DNA of 64,000 nt from Sphingomonas flavescens (GTDB lineage: Bacteria > Pseudomonadota > Alphaproteobacteria > Sphingomonadales > Sphingomonadaceae): NCBI RefSeq assembly GCF_030866745.1, contig NZ_CP133016.1, positions 868,001 to 932,000 on the forward strand. The letters run 5' to 3'. This document shows positions 8,465 to 16,853 of this stretch, piece after piece (position 1 is the first letter of the stretch; each line of letters opens with the position of its first letter). The position numbers were made by a program, and so were the translations under genes. Below the pieces are notes generated by a model, which saw only the letters and a list, made by a program, of their open reading frames with translations, did not search any database and was not told the origin of the DNA.

Positions 8465-10495
8465 CTACGCGAATAATTCCTGCTGCACTTGCCATCCCGT
8501 TGGCACCGAGCCGACGTCCGGCCAGCCGGCGAAGTATCCGTCGCCGCCGTCGGTTCCGAACGTAACCAGTAGCTGGCCGCTTTCGCCCTGCCAAAGTACG
8601 TCGTCAAACCCATCGCCATCGTAGTCGCCGATGCCGACCGCATCGAAATGCGACAAAGTATTCGTGCCACAAGCCGGAATGAAACCACCGTCTCCTGTTC
8701 CGATCCAATAAGAGACGGAGCCGTCTGTGCTGCGCCAGAGCACATCCGACTTGCCGTCCCTGTTAAAGTCACCTGTTCCGACGACGTCCCACTCGCTCGA
8801 AAGAACCGTACCCCACGTTGGAATGAAGCCGCCATCTTTTGAGGCTAGCCACGTGGCGAGGGAGCCGTCGGTGCACCGCCACAAGATGTCGTCTTTGCCA
8901 TCGCCATTGAAGTCACCTGTGCCAGCAACACTCCAGGATAGGTCGACGATGGTGCCCCAACCGGAGCTAAATCCGCCGTTCGCAGAGGCTATCCAATCAG
9001 CCAGCGCGCCTGAGGTGCTCCGCCATAGGATATCGTCCTTGCCATCGCCGTTGAAGTCACCAGTCCCAGCAACTTTCCACGACAGGTCAACGCTCGTGCC
9101 CCACGCAGGGGTAAATGCACCATTTGCGGCCCCCGACCATTGGGCAAGCGTACCGGTAACGCTTCGCCAAAGAATGTCGGCTCGTCCGTTACCATCAAAG
9201 TCCCCTGCTCCTGCCATCTTCCATTCATTGGAAAGGGGCGTGTCCCAGATTGCCTTGAAGGCTATTTTGTCGAAGACCAATAGAGAGATCGCGCCATCGT
9301 CGTGGCGCAGGATCACATCGCTGACGCCATCACCATTATGATCATTGGCGCGTGTAGGGGGAGACTCGCCGGCAAAGATCTGAAAGCGCGTACTGCCCTC
9401 GTCGGCCCAGGCAGCAATCAGTCGACCCCTCGGCGTCGATAGGATCGAAGGCATCGACTCCCAGGACGGCTGACTTGCCACTTGAAAGGCAGCGCTTGTC
9501 GCCCCGCCCAATCGGTCGAAAAACTGCGCATATACGTCAGAGTTGATATCTCCGTCATGGCGATCCCAAGCCAAAGCAAATCCGCCTGACGGGAGCTTTG
9601 TCACCGATGTGTTCTCGAAGACCGTATTGGCCGGTGCCACGATATCGATAAGCTTTCCTTGCGGCGTTCCATCCGAAGAGAAGATTTGCGCCTGCACATG
9701 ATTGCCGGGGTCACCTGGGCTCAGAACCCACGTCAAAAGCACCTCGCCGTTGCGCAGAGGAGCGGCTTGAACTCGATCAGGCCGACCGACGATGGTCCCT
9801 CTTGTGGTTTCTAAGATGGTTGTCGGGAGCGTCATGGAGAAGGATCTGAAGACTGAGCCGTCAGCGTTGTAAGACGTGGTGCCGACGTCGTAGATCGGAA
9901 GTCCGTTGCTATCCTGCTGCCCGGTGTCCCCGACCCAAGCTAAGACGGGACGATTGTCGTTTACCGCCGCGTCCGCAGACCACTGGCCTGCCGGAGGAGG
10001 ACTGACCCAAAGCGGTTTCCCGGAGGGTGAGAAAGTCCCGAAGCCTTTCGATTCGGACGATTGCTGCCCTGCCCAATGTAGGACCGCATTGCCAAAATTA
10101 TCGCCTGCAACCGAAAATGTGGTCAGCAGCGAGCCAACGTTAGTGGCAGCAATGCTGCTCGCGGCAATAGCAATCCCTTGATCCGTGAAGCTCTGAAGCT
10201 TCAGATTACCAGCATCGGTCCAGGCGACCGCCAATCCGCCAAAAGCGAGGTCAGCTAACCGAAATTCTCCCACTTGGTTGATTACGATGTTGCTGTTCTT
10301 TAGCGCCCCGGCAGCGTCATAGATTTCGACTATGAGCTGAGTGGGAGATTCGCTGGTGCCAGTTGGCGTCAGCCATCCGATGGCAAACCCGCCATTTCGT
10401 AGAGCTACAGTTTGCGGAACAGAATTAGAGGCAAAGTTGCCACTTCCAGCATGCGCCGTGATAGTCTCGCCAATGCGATCGGTTAAGCTACGCAT
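8465..10495 (-). CDS. FG-GAP/VCBS repeat protein without RTX domain
   Basis: A 676-residue protein probably exported to the surface. Residues 1 to about 385 form beta-rich repeats alternating with sequence such as LPSGGFALAWDRHDGD. The C-terminal 290 residues hold about six FG-GAP-like units of roughly 50 residues with the pattern AGTGDFNGDGKDDILWRST. These Asp/Asn/Gly loops resemble calcium-binding integrin-alpha blades. The protein ends GWQVQQELFA, like the serralysin-type paralogue. No Sec signal peptide is seen, so type I secretion is inferred by analogy with RTX relatives. The start ATG follows a GGGGGG tract. It is one of three genes in the window sharing this C-terminal module. Confidence 0.78.
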   Translation of the reverse strand: MRSLTDRIGETITAHAGSGNFASNSVPQTVALRNGGFAIGWLTPTGTSESPTQLIVEIYDAAGALKNSNIVINQVGEFRLADLAFGGLAVAWTDAGNLKLQSFTDQGIAIAASSIAATNVGSLLTTFSVAGDNFGNAVLHWAGQQSSESKGFGTFSPSGKPLWVSPPPAGQWSADAAVNDNRPVLAWVGDTGQQDSNGLPIYDVGTTSYNADGSVFRSFSMTLPTTILETTRGTIVGRPDRVQAAPLRNGEVLLTWVLSPGDPGNHVQAQIFSSDGTPQGKLIDIVAPANTVFENTSVTKLPSGGFALAWDRHDGDINSDVYAQFFDRLGGATSAAFQVASQPSWESMPSILSTPRGRLIAAWADEGSTRFQIFAGESPPTRANDHNGDGVSDVILRHDDGAISLLVFDKIAFKAIWDTPLSNEWKMAGAGDFDGNGRADILWRSVTGTLAQWSGAANGAFTPAWGTSVDLSWKVAGTGDFNGDGKDDILWRSTSGALADWIASANGGFSSGWGTIVDLSWSVAGTGDFNGDGKDDILWRCTDGSLATWLASKDGGFIPTWGTVLSSEWDVVGTGDFNRDGKSDVLWRSTDGSVSYWIGTGDGGFIPACGTNTLSHFDAVGIGDYDGDGFDDVLWQGESGQLLVTFGTDGGDGYFAGWPDVGSVPTGWQVQQELFA

Positions 10496-10580
10496 GAGAA
10501 CCCCCCATTTCTGCCGAGTTTAAGCAAAACCACAGTCGAGGATTATGCATGTTCTCGGCTCGGAGGCGCTGATGATTTCG

Positions 10581-10597
10581 TGATCATGACATGATCA
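10581..10597. promoter_or_regulatory. 17-bp perfect palindrome, candidate operator
   Basis: TGATCATG-A-CATGATCA is a perfect 8-bp inverted repeat around one base. It lies about 85 bases upstream of the start of the minus-strand FG-GAP gene at 8465-10495. The position fits a dimeric repressor or activator site. The binding protein is unknown. Confidence 0.4.
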
Positions 10598-10721
10598 TGG
10601 GCATTGCGGCCGAATGGTCTTACTCGACTCTTGCTATCAGCCGCTGACGAGCTCGCGATTTTTCAAGAATTGCTATTGCCGGCGATGACGCGCATTCGTC
10701 GACGATGCGGGCATCGGGAAC

Positions 10722-13700
10722 TTAAGCGAAGGCGTCCTGGATCGCCCATCCGGTGGGCGCCGACAAACCCCAGCTCGCATTTTCGACCAGACCGCCATTC
10801 GTGGCGCCGAGCCACTCACTTAGCTGGCCATTGTCGTTTTGCCAGACGACATCGTCGCGGCCGTCGCCGTTGAAATCGCCGATGCTGACGAGGGCGAGGT
10901 TGGCCGCAACGCTTGCGCTCCAGGTCGGCGCGAAACCGCCGTTGGCGGCGCCGAGCCAGGTTGCGAGCGTGCCTGTGTCGCTGCGCCACAGCACGTCCGA
11001 CCGGCCGTCCCCGTTGAAATCGCCCGTGCCTGCGATCTCCCATTCGGTACCGACAGTCGTCCCCCAAGTGGGCGTAAAGCCGCCATTAGGGGCGCCAAGC
11101 CACGTCGCGAAAGCACCGGCGTCCGAGCGCCACAGCATGTCGTCGCGCCCGTCACCGTTGAAGTCGCCGGTCCCGACAATCTTCCACTCGGTTGCGACAC
11201 TCGTCCCCCACGCGGGCGAGAAGCCGCCGTTGGCTGCGCCCAGCCAGCTGGCCATGGCCCCGCTGTCGCTCCGCCACAGGACGTCGTCGCGTCCGTCGCC
11301 GTTGAAATCGCCCGCGCCGGCCACCTTCCACTCAGACGAAACCGTCGTTCCCCACGCCGGGGAAAACCCGCCGTTGCTCGCGCCCAGCCAGTCCGCGAAG
11401 GCGCCGCTGTCCGATCGCCACAAGATGTCGGCGCGGCCGTCCCCGTCGAAATCGCCTGATCCGACGATCTTCCAGTCGGTGCTGACGCTGGTTCCCCAGG
11501 CCGCGGTATAACCGCCGCTGGCATTGGCGAGCCACGACGACATGGCGCCGCTTCCGCTGCGCCAAAGGATGTCGCTGCGCCCGTCGCCATTGAAGTCATT
11601 GTGCGTCTCGCGCAGGCTTAGCGCGAACTGCACGCCGCCGCCCACCGCCGCCTTCGCCGACAGGTGGCCGACCAGATTGCCCTGCAGCGTCATCCAGCCG
11701 CCAGTGTAAGTGAACACGTCGCCGACCAGGCTGAATGTGGCGTCGTTGATGTTCAAGTCGGTGACGACGATCCTGTCGCCTGGTCCGAAATCGGTGATCT
11801 TGTCGTAGCCAAGACCGACCTTGCTGTCCCTAAAGGTATCGTTGCCACCCCCGCCGGTAAGCGTGTCCGAACCACTGCCCCCGGTCAGAACATTGTCTGC
11901 GCCATTGCCGATAATGAAATCGGCGGAACCGCCACCGATTGCGTTCTCGATGACGACGCCGCGTGCAATGGACAGATTGCCCCGACCCGAATTGACGCTG
12001 GAAAATGTCTCGGGGTTGAGGTTGATGATCTGCGTGCTGTTGCCATATCGATAATCGAGCGTATCGATCCCGCCGCTATCGTAGATCGTCAGTGCGCCGG
12101 TGTACTTGCTAGCGTCATAGACACCGCCGGCGTTCGAATTGAACCCGTACACCGTGTCGCCCGTGCGCGTGTCCGTCGCCGCGCCATACATCGATTGCGC
12201 CGCGATGATGTCCGCCTGCATTGGCGACATGGCATAGCTGACGGTGAAATTCTGTTTGTAGAAGTACAGGTTTTCCTGCTGGTTGAAATAGGACATGACC
12301 GACGTCGACCACGCGTCGTCTGCGAAGAGTGCGTCCGAATAATAGCTGCCGTCAAAGTTGTACGTGCCGGGGTGCCCGAGGCCGAGGGCGTGCCCGATCT
12401 CATGCACGTACGTCTGGAAGCCGTAGCTGCCGATATTCCCGCCGTTCTGCGTCAGCCATGAACTTGAGATCTGGATGTGCGCATGGCTGGTGATGCCGTT
12501 CGCCCAGGTCGCATCCGTCGCCGCGATCGAACCGCTTGAACCCTCGCTGTGGTCGAAGGTGATCTGCGCGTTGCCGACGACCTCCTGAAAGCGGATGCCG
12601 ATGATGTCGGTCCATTCCTGCAGCGCAGCCCGCGCCAGGTTCTGCTCCGTTGTCGAGAGCGTCGAGATGTCGACCGAAATCGACCCGCCCGGCTGCACCG
12701 CGAAGTGATGGGCATCGCCGTTCCAGTACCCGGTCACCAGTTGCTGCGCGATCGCGTCGATGGTCGCCAGCGGCGGCTGACGCAGCGTGATCTGCACCCC
12801 GCCTCCCGGCGCCGCGGCGGCGATGAAAGTCCCCTGGATTTCGCCAACGTTGAAGTTCAGCGAGCCACCAGTGAAGTTCAGCGTCTTGCCGGTCAGGCTG
12901 AAGGTAAAATTGTTGATGTTCGCATCGGTGATGATGATCTTGTCGCCGATCTCGATGCTGCCGATGTAGTCGCCGTTCAGGTTCGCGGCGGTGTCGATGT
13001 AGGTGTCGTTGCCTTCGCCACCATTAAGTCCATCCACACCCGCGCCGCCGCTCAAAATGTCGTCGCCGGCATCGCCCCGCAGCTCGTCGCTTCCGCTGCC
13101 GCCGAAGAGCTGGTCGTTCCCGTTTCCGCCCGACGCAATGGCCCCGTCCGCCCCGATGTAGATAATGTCGTCGCCATCATCGCCGTTCAGATTGTCCCGG
13201 TTGGCGGAGGTCGAGGGGTCGAACCCGATCCCTCCGTAGATGACGTCGTTCCCGGCGCCGCCGTAGATCCAGTCCACGCCCGCGCTTCCGGTGATCGTGT
13301 CGTTGCCGCCAAATCCCTGGATGTTGGCGCCCTTCACGCCCTGCACGGCCCCGGCGACGATGACGTCGTCGAAATTGGACCCCATGATGCCCATGACATA
13401 TTCGATGCCGGTCAGGGACGCGCCCGCGACCGTCATCGAATTCCCGCTCGTCAGCGTGCGGAAGTCGACGTTGATCCCGGCGCTCGCGCCCCAGGCGTTG
13501 AAATACAGGGTGTCGTTGCCGATCCCGCCGTCGACGATATCGCCCGTTTGGGCAGCGAGGCTGTCGTCCCCCGCGCCGCCCAGCAGGACGTCCGTCGCAT
13601 AATCGTCCTGATTGGTGCTGCCGAGGTAACCATTCAGACTGTCATCCCCGTCGCCGCCGTCGAGATGGTCGGCACCGAGGCCGCCTTCCAGCGAATCCCG

Positions 13701-14018
13701 GTCCGCGCCGCCGTCGAGGTCATCATTGCCGCCGCCGCCGTGGAGGTTGTCGGCGCCCGCTCCGCCGCGGAGGATGTCGTTGCCGTCGGCCGAACCGGCA
13801 AACATATCGTCGCCGTAGAGTGAATCGATGCCGTCCCCGCCATCGATCGTGTCGTTCCCGCCCTGGCCGTAGACCGTATCATTGCCCGCGCCGCCGGAAA
13901 CGGTGTCGTCGCCCGCGCCGGCGTAGATGACGTCGTTGCCCTCCAGCCCGGAAATATCGTCGGCAGTGTCCTTGCCGAAAAGAACGTCGTCGCCCGCCGT
14001 CCCCACAATCACCGCCAT
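10722..14018 (-). CDS. Serralysin-like RTX metalloprotease with C-terminal FG-GAP repeats
   Basis: Secreted metalloprotease of about 1,098 residues. Domain order: RTX nonapeptide repeats (GGAGNDTVYGQGGND type) at about 5-175 and 235-345; a peptidase M10-type domain at about 425-620 with the zinc motif HEIGHALGLGHPG at 539-551 and the Met-turn SVMSYF at 573-578; a third RTX block at about 690-735; then about six FG-GAP units from 805 to the end. RTX repeats bind calcium and point to type I secretion. No transporter genes are in the window. Having RTX blocks on both sides of the protease plus FG-GAP repeats is unusual. An upstream GTG at 14030 is possible, but ATG 14018 follows a GGGGG tract. 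Confidence 0.88.
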   Translation of the reverse strand: MAVIVGTAGDDVLFGKDTADDISGLEGNDVIYAGAGDDTVSGGAGNDTVYGQGGNDTIDGGDGIDSLYGDDMFAGSADGNDILRGGAGADNLHGGGGNDDLDGGADRDSLEGGLGADHLDGGDGDDSLNGYLGSTNQDDYATDVLLGGAGDDSLAAQTGDIVDGGIGNDTLYFNAWGASAGINVDFRTLTSGNSMTVAGASLTGIEYVMGIMGSNFDDVIVAGAVQGVKGANIQGFGGNDTITGSAGVDWIYGGAGNDVIYGGIGFDPSTSANRDNLNGDDGDDIIYIGADGAIASGGNGNDQLFGGSGSDELRGDAGDDILSGGAGVDGLNGGEGNDTYIDTAANLNGDYIGSIEIGDKIIITDANINNFTFSLTGKTLNFTGGSLNFNVGEIQGTFIAAAAPGGGVQITLRQPPLATIDAIAQQLVTGYWNGDAHHFAVQPGGSISVDISTLSTTEQNLARAALQEWTDIIGIRFQEVVGNAQITFDHSEGSSGSIAATDATWANGITSHAHIQISSSWLTQNGGNIGSYGFQTYVHEIGHALGLGHPGTYNFDGSYYSDALFADDAWSTSVMSYFNQQENLYFYKQNFTVSYAMSPMQADIIAAQSMYGAATDTRTGDTVYGFNSNAGGVYDASKYTGALTIYDSGGIDTLDYRYGNSTQIINLNPETFSSVNSGRGNLSIARGVVIENAIGGGSADFIIGNGADNVLTGGSGSDTLTGGGGNDTFRDSKVGLGYDKITDFGPGDRIVVTDLNINDATFSLVGDVFTYTGGWMTLQGNLVGHLSAKAAVGGGVQFALSLRETHNDFNGDGRSDILWRSGSGAMSSWLANASGGYTAAWGTSVSTDWKIVGSGDFDGDGRADILWRSDSGAFADWLGASNGGFSPAWGTTVSSEWKVAGAGDFNGDGRDDVLWRSDSGAMASWLGAANGGFSPAWGTSVATEWKIVGTGDFNGDGRDDMLWRSDAGAFATWLGAPNGGFTPTWGTTVGTEWEIAGTGDFNGDGRSDVLWRSDTGTLATWLGAANGGFAPTWSASVAANLALVSIGDFNGDGRDDVVWQNDNGQLSEWLGATNGGLVENASWGLSAPTGWAIQDAFA

Positions 14019-14134
14019 ACGCACCCCCACTGACCGGACCGACCGGCATATCGTTCGTTAAGTGTTCGCCCCATGCATAAGGCAGCTAGCGAGGACCGCC
14101 AAACGGTAATCAGAGCAACTCCCGAATTCGGTCG

Positions 14135-14164
14135 AATGTCCGCTATCCACCCATTGCGGGCGTT
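14135..14164. repeat. Interspersed palindromic repeat, copy 2
   Basis: Left arm AATGTCCGC at 14135-14143 and right arm GCGGGCGTT at 14156-14164 pair along 9 positions with two G-U wobbles. The loop contains the conserved ACCCATT. The core is shared with 8213-8234. It is located between two minus-strand genes. Confidence 0.55.
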
Positions 14165-14196
14165 AGATCGTCGGGCGACGTCGGGGCGGGTATCGG

Positions 14197-14222
14197 GGCG
14201 GCGCAATTGCAAATGCGCCGCC
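14197..14222 (-). terminator. Hairpin after the 14234-14563 gene, possible terminator
   Basis: GGCGGCGCA and TGCGCCGCC form a 9-bp perfect stem with an 8-base loop, starting about 12 bases past the minus-strand stop codon. No T-tract follows, so it may protect the 3' end or be a weak terminator rather than a classical intrinsic one. Confidence 0.35.
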
Positions 14223-14233
14223 GCCGTCTTGCG

Positions 14234-14563
14234 TTACTGAATGGGGCAGACCGTCTCGTCGTACTCATCGAGTTGCGCGAGCAGGGAGCCGAGGCTGCTA
14301 ACGTTAGGGCTGTCGATCAGACCCATCTCAAAAAACAGCCGCGCCACATTGCCAAGGCCTAGCCGCGGCGTGGCCTGCGACGAAGAATGCTCGCCAATAC
14401 CGCCTTCGACCTGAGCCAACTGCGAGCTCACGACGCCCCAGCAATTCATGGTCGTCGTCGGCTGCCGCGTCGGCGCACCGCGGTTCGGCGCAGCGGCTTG
14501 CGACGCGCTGGCCAATAAGAGCGCGGGAACGACGGCGAACATGGTAAGGGATTTAAGACGCAT
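14234..14563 (-). CDS. Small exported hypothetical protein
   Basis: A 109-residue protein with a signal peptide (MRLKSLTMFAVVPALLLASASQA, cleavage near AAAPN) and a secreted body that has two cysteines (MNCWGVV and ETVCPIQ), perhaps disulfide-linked. The body is rich in short hydrophilic turns and contains GLGNVARLFFEMG. No family was recognised. The start is fixed by an AGGAGG Shine-Dalgarno sequence about 8 bases upstream of ATG 14563; longer upstream reading frames lack such support. It is divergent from the fasciclin gene and may be controlled with it by the adjacent sigma/anti-sigma pair. Confidence 0.72.
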   Translation of the reverse strand: MRLKSLTMFAVVPALLLASASQAAAPNRGAPTRQPTTTMNCWGVVSSQLAQVEGGIGEHSSSQATPRLGLGNVARLFFEMGLIDSPNVSSLGSLLAQLDEYDETVCPIQ

Positions 14564-14757
14564 GCTTTCCTCCTGATCGGTGGTCCGCGCGTTGAATGCG
14601 GCCACTGATAAGCTACGAGCGCCACTGGCCGCCGGACGCAGCGTCCGCGGCGATATTTTAATCCCCCCGCAATCTTTCGAGTTGCCGGATCGGAAGTGCA
14701 TCCGACCTCCGCCGTCTCCCGTATCTCCAGCACCACGAACACCAAGAGGAGGATTGA

Positions 14758-15303
14758 ATGCGGAAGTTGATCGTCGCGGCCTGCCTGAGCGGAGCCATGC
14801 TGATCCAAGGCCCCGCGAACGCCCGCAACCCGATGGTCGGCGGCGCTGCCATGTATCCAACTAGGAACATCATCGAGAATGCTGTCAATTCAAAGGACCA
14901 CACCACTTTGGTCGCGGCGGTAAAGGCGGCTGGATTGGTCGACACCTTGTCGGGCAACGGACCTTTCACGGTCTTTGCGCCGACTAACGCGGCATTCGAA
15001 AAGCTACCGGCCGGAACGGTCGAAAGCCTTGTGAAGCCTGAGAACAAAGACACACTGACCAAGATCTTGACCTATCACGTAGTTCCCGGCCGGATCACGG
15101 CGGGTCAGATCGCCGCCATGGCCGCGAAGCATCACGGAACCGCAACCCTCAAAACGGTCGAAGGTGAAGACCTGCGTTTCATGAAAAGCGCCGGCGGCTG
15201 GACGGTCGTTGACGCGAAGGGCGGCAAGGCGCGCATCACCATTGCCAACGTCATGCAGTCCAACGGCGTCATCCACGTCATCGACGCCGTCCTGATGCCC
15301 TGA
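14758..15303 (+). CDS. Fasciclin-domain secreted protein
   Basis: A 181-residue periplasmic or surface protein. An N-terminal signal peptide (MRKLIVAACLSGAMLIQGPANA) is followed by one complete FAS1 domain: NPMVGGAAMYPTRNIIENAV, GPFTVFAPTNAAFEKLPAGTVESL (the H1 motif), YHVVPGRI, and VIHVIDAVLMP (the H2 motif). FAS1 domains mediate adhesion, and such proteins are often targets of SigK-type sigma factors (mpt70/mpt83 in mycobacteria). Here the SigK-like sigma and RskA-like anti-sigma genes follow directly. The Shine-Dalgarno sequence AGAGGAGGA is strong. An 8-bp stem hairpin (15315-15344) without a T-tract separates it from the sigma gene and may tune readthrough. Confidence 0.9.
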   Translation: MRKLIVAACLSGAMLIQGPANARNPMVGGAAMYPTRNIIENAVNSKDHTTLVAAVKAAGLVDTLSGNGPFTVFAPTNAAFEKLPAGTVESLVKPENKDTLTKILTYHVVPGRITAGQIAAMAAKHHGTATLKTVEGEDLRFMKSAGGWTVVDAKGGKARITIANVMQSNGVIHVIDAVLMP

Positions 15304-15367
15304 CGAACTGCTGTCGCATGGGTGTTACCCCCTGCGCCCATGCGCAGCCGGGCGAGAGAGGAGCGCC

Positions 15368-16006
15368 ATGTCGTCCCGTCCGACCAAGGACTCCTTTCTC
15401 GTCATCCCCTTCTCAAGTCTGGCGAGCACGGGCATGAAGGGTGCGATGGATGGGCCGCCCGACAAGTTTGACCAGCGCGAACTCGTCACCCTGTTGCGGT
15501 CGCTCGCGGATGGCGATCGAAAGGCGCTGCAGCCGCTGTACGTGCGAACTTCGGCGAAGCTTTATGGGATTTGCCTGCGAATGCTGGGCAATCCCGACGA
15601 CGCGCAGGACGTCCTGCAGAGCGTCTTCCTGAGCGCTTGGCAGAAGGCGGGTGCCTACGATGCCGCCAAGGCCAGCCCCATCACGTGGCTTGCTACCATG
15701 GCGCGCAATCGCGCCATCGATCGATTGCGTCAGGGCCGGCAGATCTTCGAGAAGATGGACGCTGCCGTCGACGTGCCGGACGAGCATCCCTCGGCGCCTC
15801 AGGTGATCGAGGATGCGCAGGATCGTGAACGGCTAGTGCAATGCTTGGATGAACTGGAAGAGCGGCAGCAGGCCATGATCCGTGCCGCATTCCTCGACGG
15901 CGCGTCCTATCCGGAGCTCGCGCGCCGAGAAGACGTACCATTGTCGACCATGAAGAGCTGGATCAGGCGCGGGCTGCTGCGCTTGCGGGGGTGCATGGAA
16001 CGATGA
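15368..16006 (+). CDS. ECF sigma factor, SigK-like
   Basis: RNA polymerase sigma-70 factor of the ECF group, 212 residues. Region 2 is LYVRTSAKLYGICLRML through ARNRAIDRLRQ (about residues 57-120). Region 4 is ERQQAMIRAAFLDGASYPELARR with the helix-turn-helix ending in STMKSWIRRGLLRLR (about 163-208). A 35-residue N-terminal extension precedes region 2. The Shine-Dalgarno sequence AGAGAGGAG fixes the start. The next gene overlaps by four bases and encodes an RskA-like anti-sigma, so activity is presumably held at the membrane until a signal. Target genes probably include the upstream fasciclin gene. Confidence 0.9.
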   Translation: MSSRPTKDSFLVIPFSSLASTGMKGAMDGPPDKFDQRELVTLLRSLADGDRKALQPLYVRTSAKLYGICLRMLGNPDDAQDVLQSVFLSAWQKAGAYDAAKASPITWLATMARNRAIDRLRQGRQIFEKMDAAVDVPDEHPSAPQVIEDAQDRERLVQCLDELEERQQAMIRAAFLDGASYPELARREDVPLSTMKSWIRRGLLRLRGCMER

Positions 16007-16743
16007 CCGACAATCGTGACGATGACGAACTGTTTGCGCTGGCCGCAGAATATGCATCAGGCGTGCTCGAGGGCGACGCGCTGGCTGAGGCACGGCGGCG
16101 TGAGACAAGCGACCCCGCGTTTGCCAAGGAGGTTGCTCGTTGGCGCGGCCGGCTGGCGCCGCTGTACCGCGAAGTTGCCGAGGTCGCGCCCCCGCGCTCA
16201 GTCTGGACGCGTATTGAGCAAGCGCTCGGCCCTGCGCCGGCGGCTAACGACAACATTGCGGCACTGCGCCGATCGGTCGGTCTGTGGCGTATCTCCACAG
16301 GCGTGATGGGCGCGCTTGCTGCAAGCCTGGCGTTTGCCCTGATAATTCGCGCGCTGCAGCCGCCAGCTTCCGCTCCGTCGACGGCTCAGCCCTCTGCAAT
16401 CACATCCACGCCAATGGTGGCCATGGTCGGCGACAAACAGGCGACCAAGGTCATGATCAGTTGGGACCCCGCCTCACGACAGATGATCATGGCGGTCGCC
16501 GGCAATTTACCGGGCGACGCTCGTCACTCGCATGAACTGTGGGTCATCCCCGCCGATGGCACGCCGCGTTCGCTCGGTACGCTCGGCACCGACAAGCAAT
16601 CGCACAAGAGGTTGGCCGACACGCTCGCAACCTTGCTGCAGCAAGGAGCGACGATCGCCATTTCGGTCGAGCCGCGAGGAGGCTCGCCGACGGGTTCACC
16701 CACGGGACCCGTCGTGGCGTCAGGAGCGCTGACGGCCGCTTGA
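16003..16743 (+). CDS. Anti-sigma factor, RskA family
   Basis: Membrane anti-sigma of 246 residues. The cytosolic N-terminus (DELFALAAEYASGVLEGDALAEARRRE) is the sigma-binding zinc-less ASD-like helix bundle. One transmembrane segment lies at about 95-113 (ISTGVMGALAASLAFALII). The extracytoplasmic C-terminal half carries the RskA pattern with SWDPASRQMIMAVAGNLP and HSHELWVIPADGTPRSLG. I chose the ATG at 16003 because it overlaps the sigma stop as ATGA; a GTG at 15991 would add four residues. Regulated proteolysis of the anti-sigma, as in mycobacterial RskA, is the expected control. Confidence 0.88.
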   Translation: MTDNRDDDELFALAAEYASGVLEGDALAEARRRETSDPAFAKEVARWRGRLAPLYREVAEVAPPRSVWTRIEQALGPAPAANDNIAALRRSVGLWRISTGVMGALAASLAFALIIRALQPPASAPSTAQPSAITSTPMVAMVGDKQATKVMISWDPASRQMIMAVAGNLPGDARHSHELWVIPADGTPRSLGTLGTDKQSHKRLADTLATLLQQGATIAISVEPRGGSPTGSPTGPVVASGALTAA

Positions 16744-16751
16744 TCTGGTCG

Positions 16752-16787
16752 TTGCCCCCCGACACCACGCCGACAATCGGTCCTTCC
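16752..16787. repeat. Direct repeat copy 1: fragment of dehydratase gene 3' end
   Basis: This 36-base segment matches 18831-18866, inside the threonine dehydratase-like gene, in 35 of 36 positions, in the same orientation. There it codes for the C-terminal GPIVGVVSGGN block. Here it has no reading frame around it. It lies between the anti-sigma stop and the RTX gene and is best read as a recombination scar. Confidence 0.75.
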
Positions 16788-16853
16788 TTACTCGTGCTTT
16801 CCGCTGAGGCGTGACGCCGCGAACGCGCACGCGGAGCGGCGCCGTCCAGGGAC

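Noticed and set aside
12549..13823. 424-residue plus-strand ORF antisense to the serralysin gene
   Set aside because: Mirrors RTX repeats of the real gene; Val/Asp/Arg-rich shadow.
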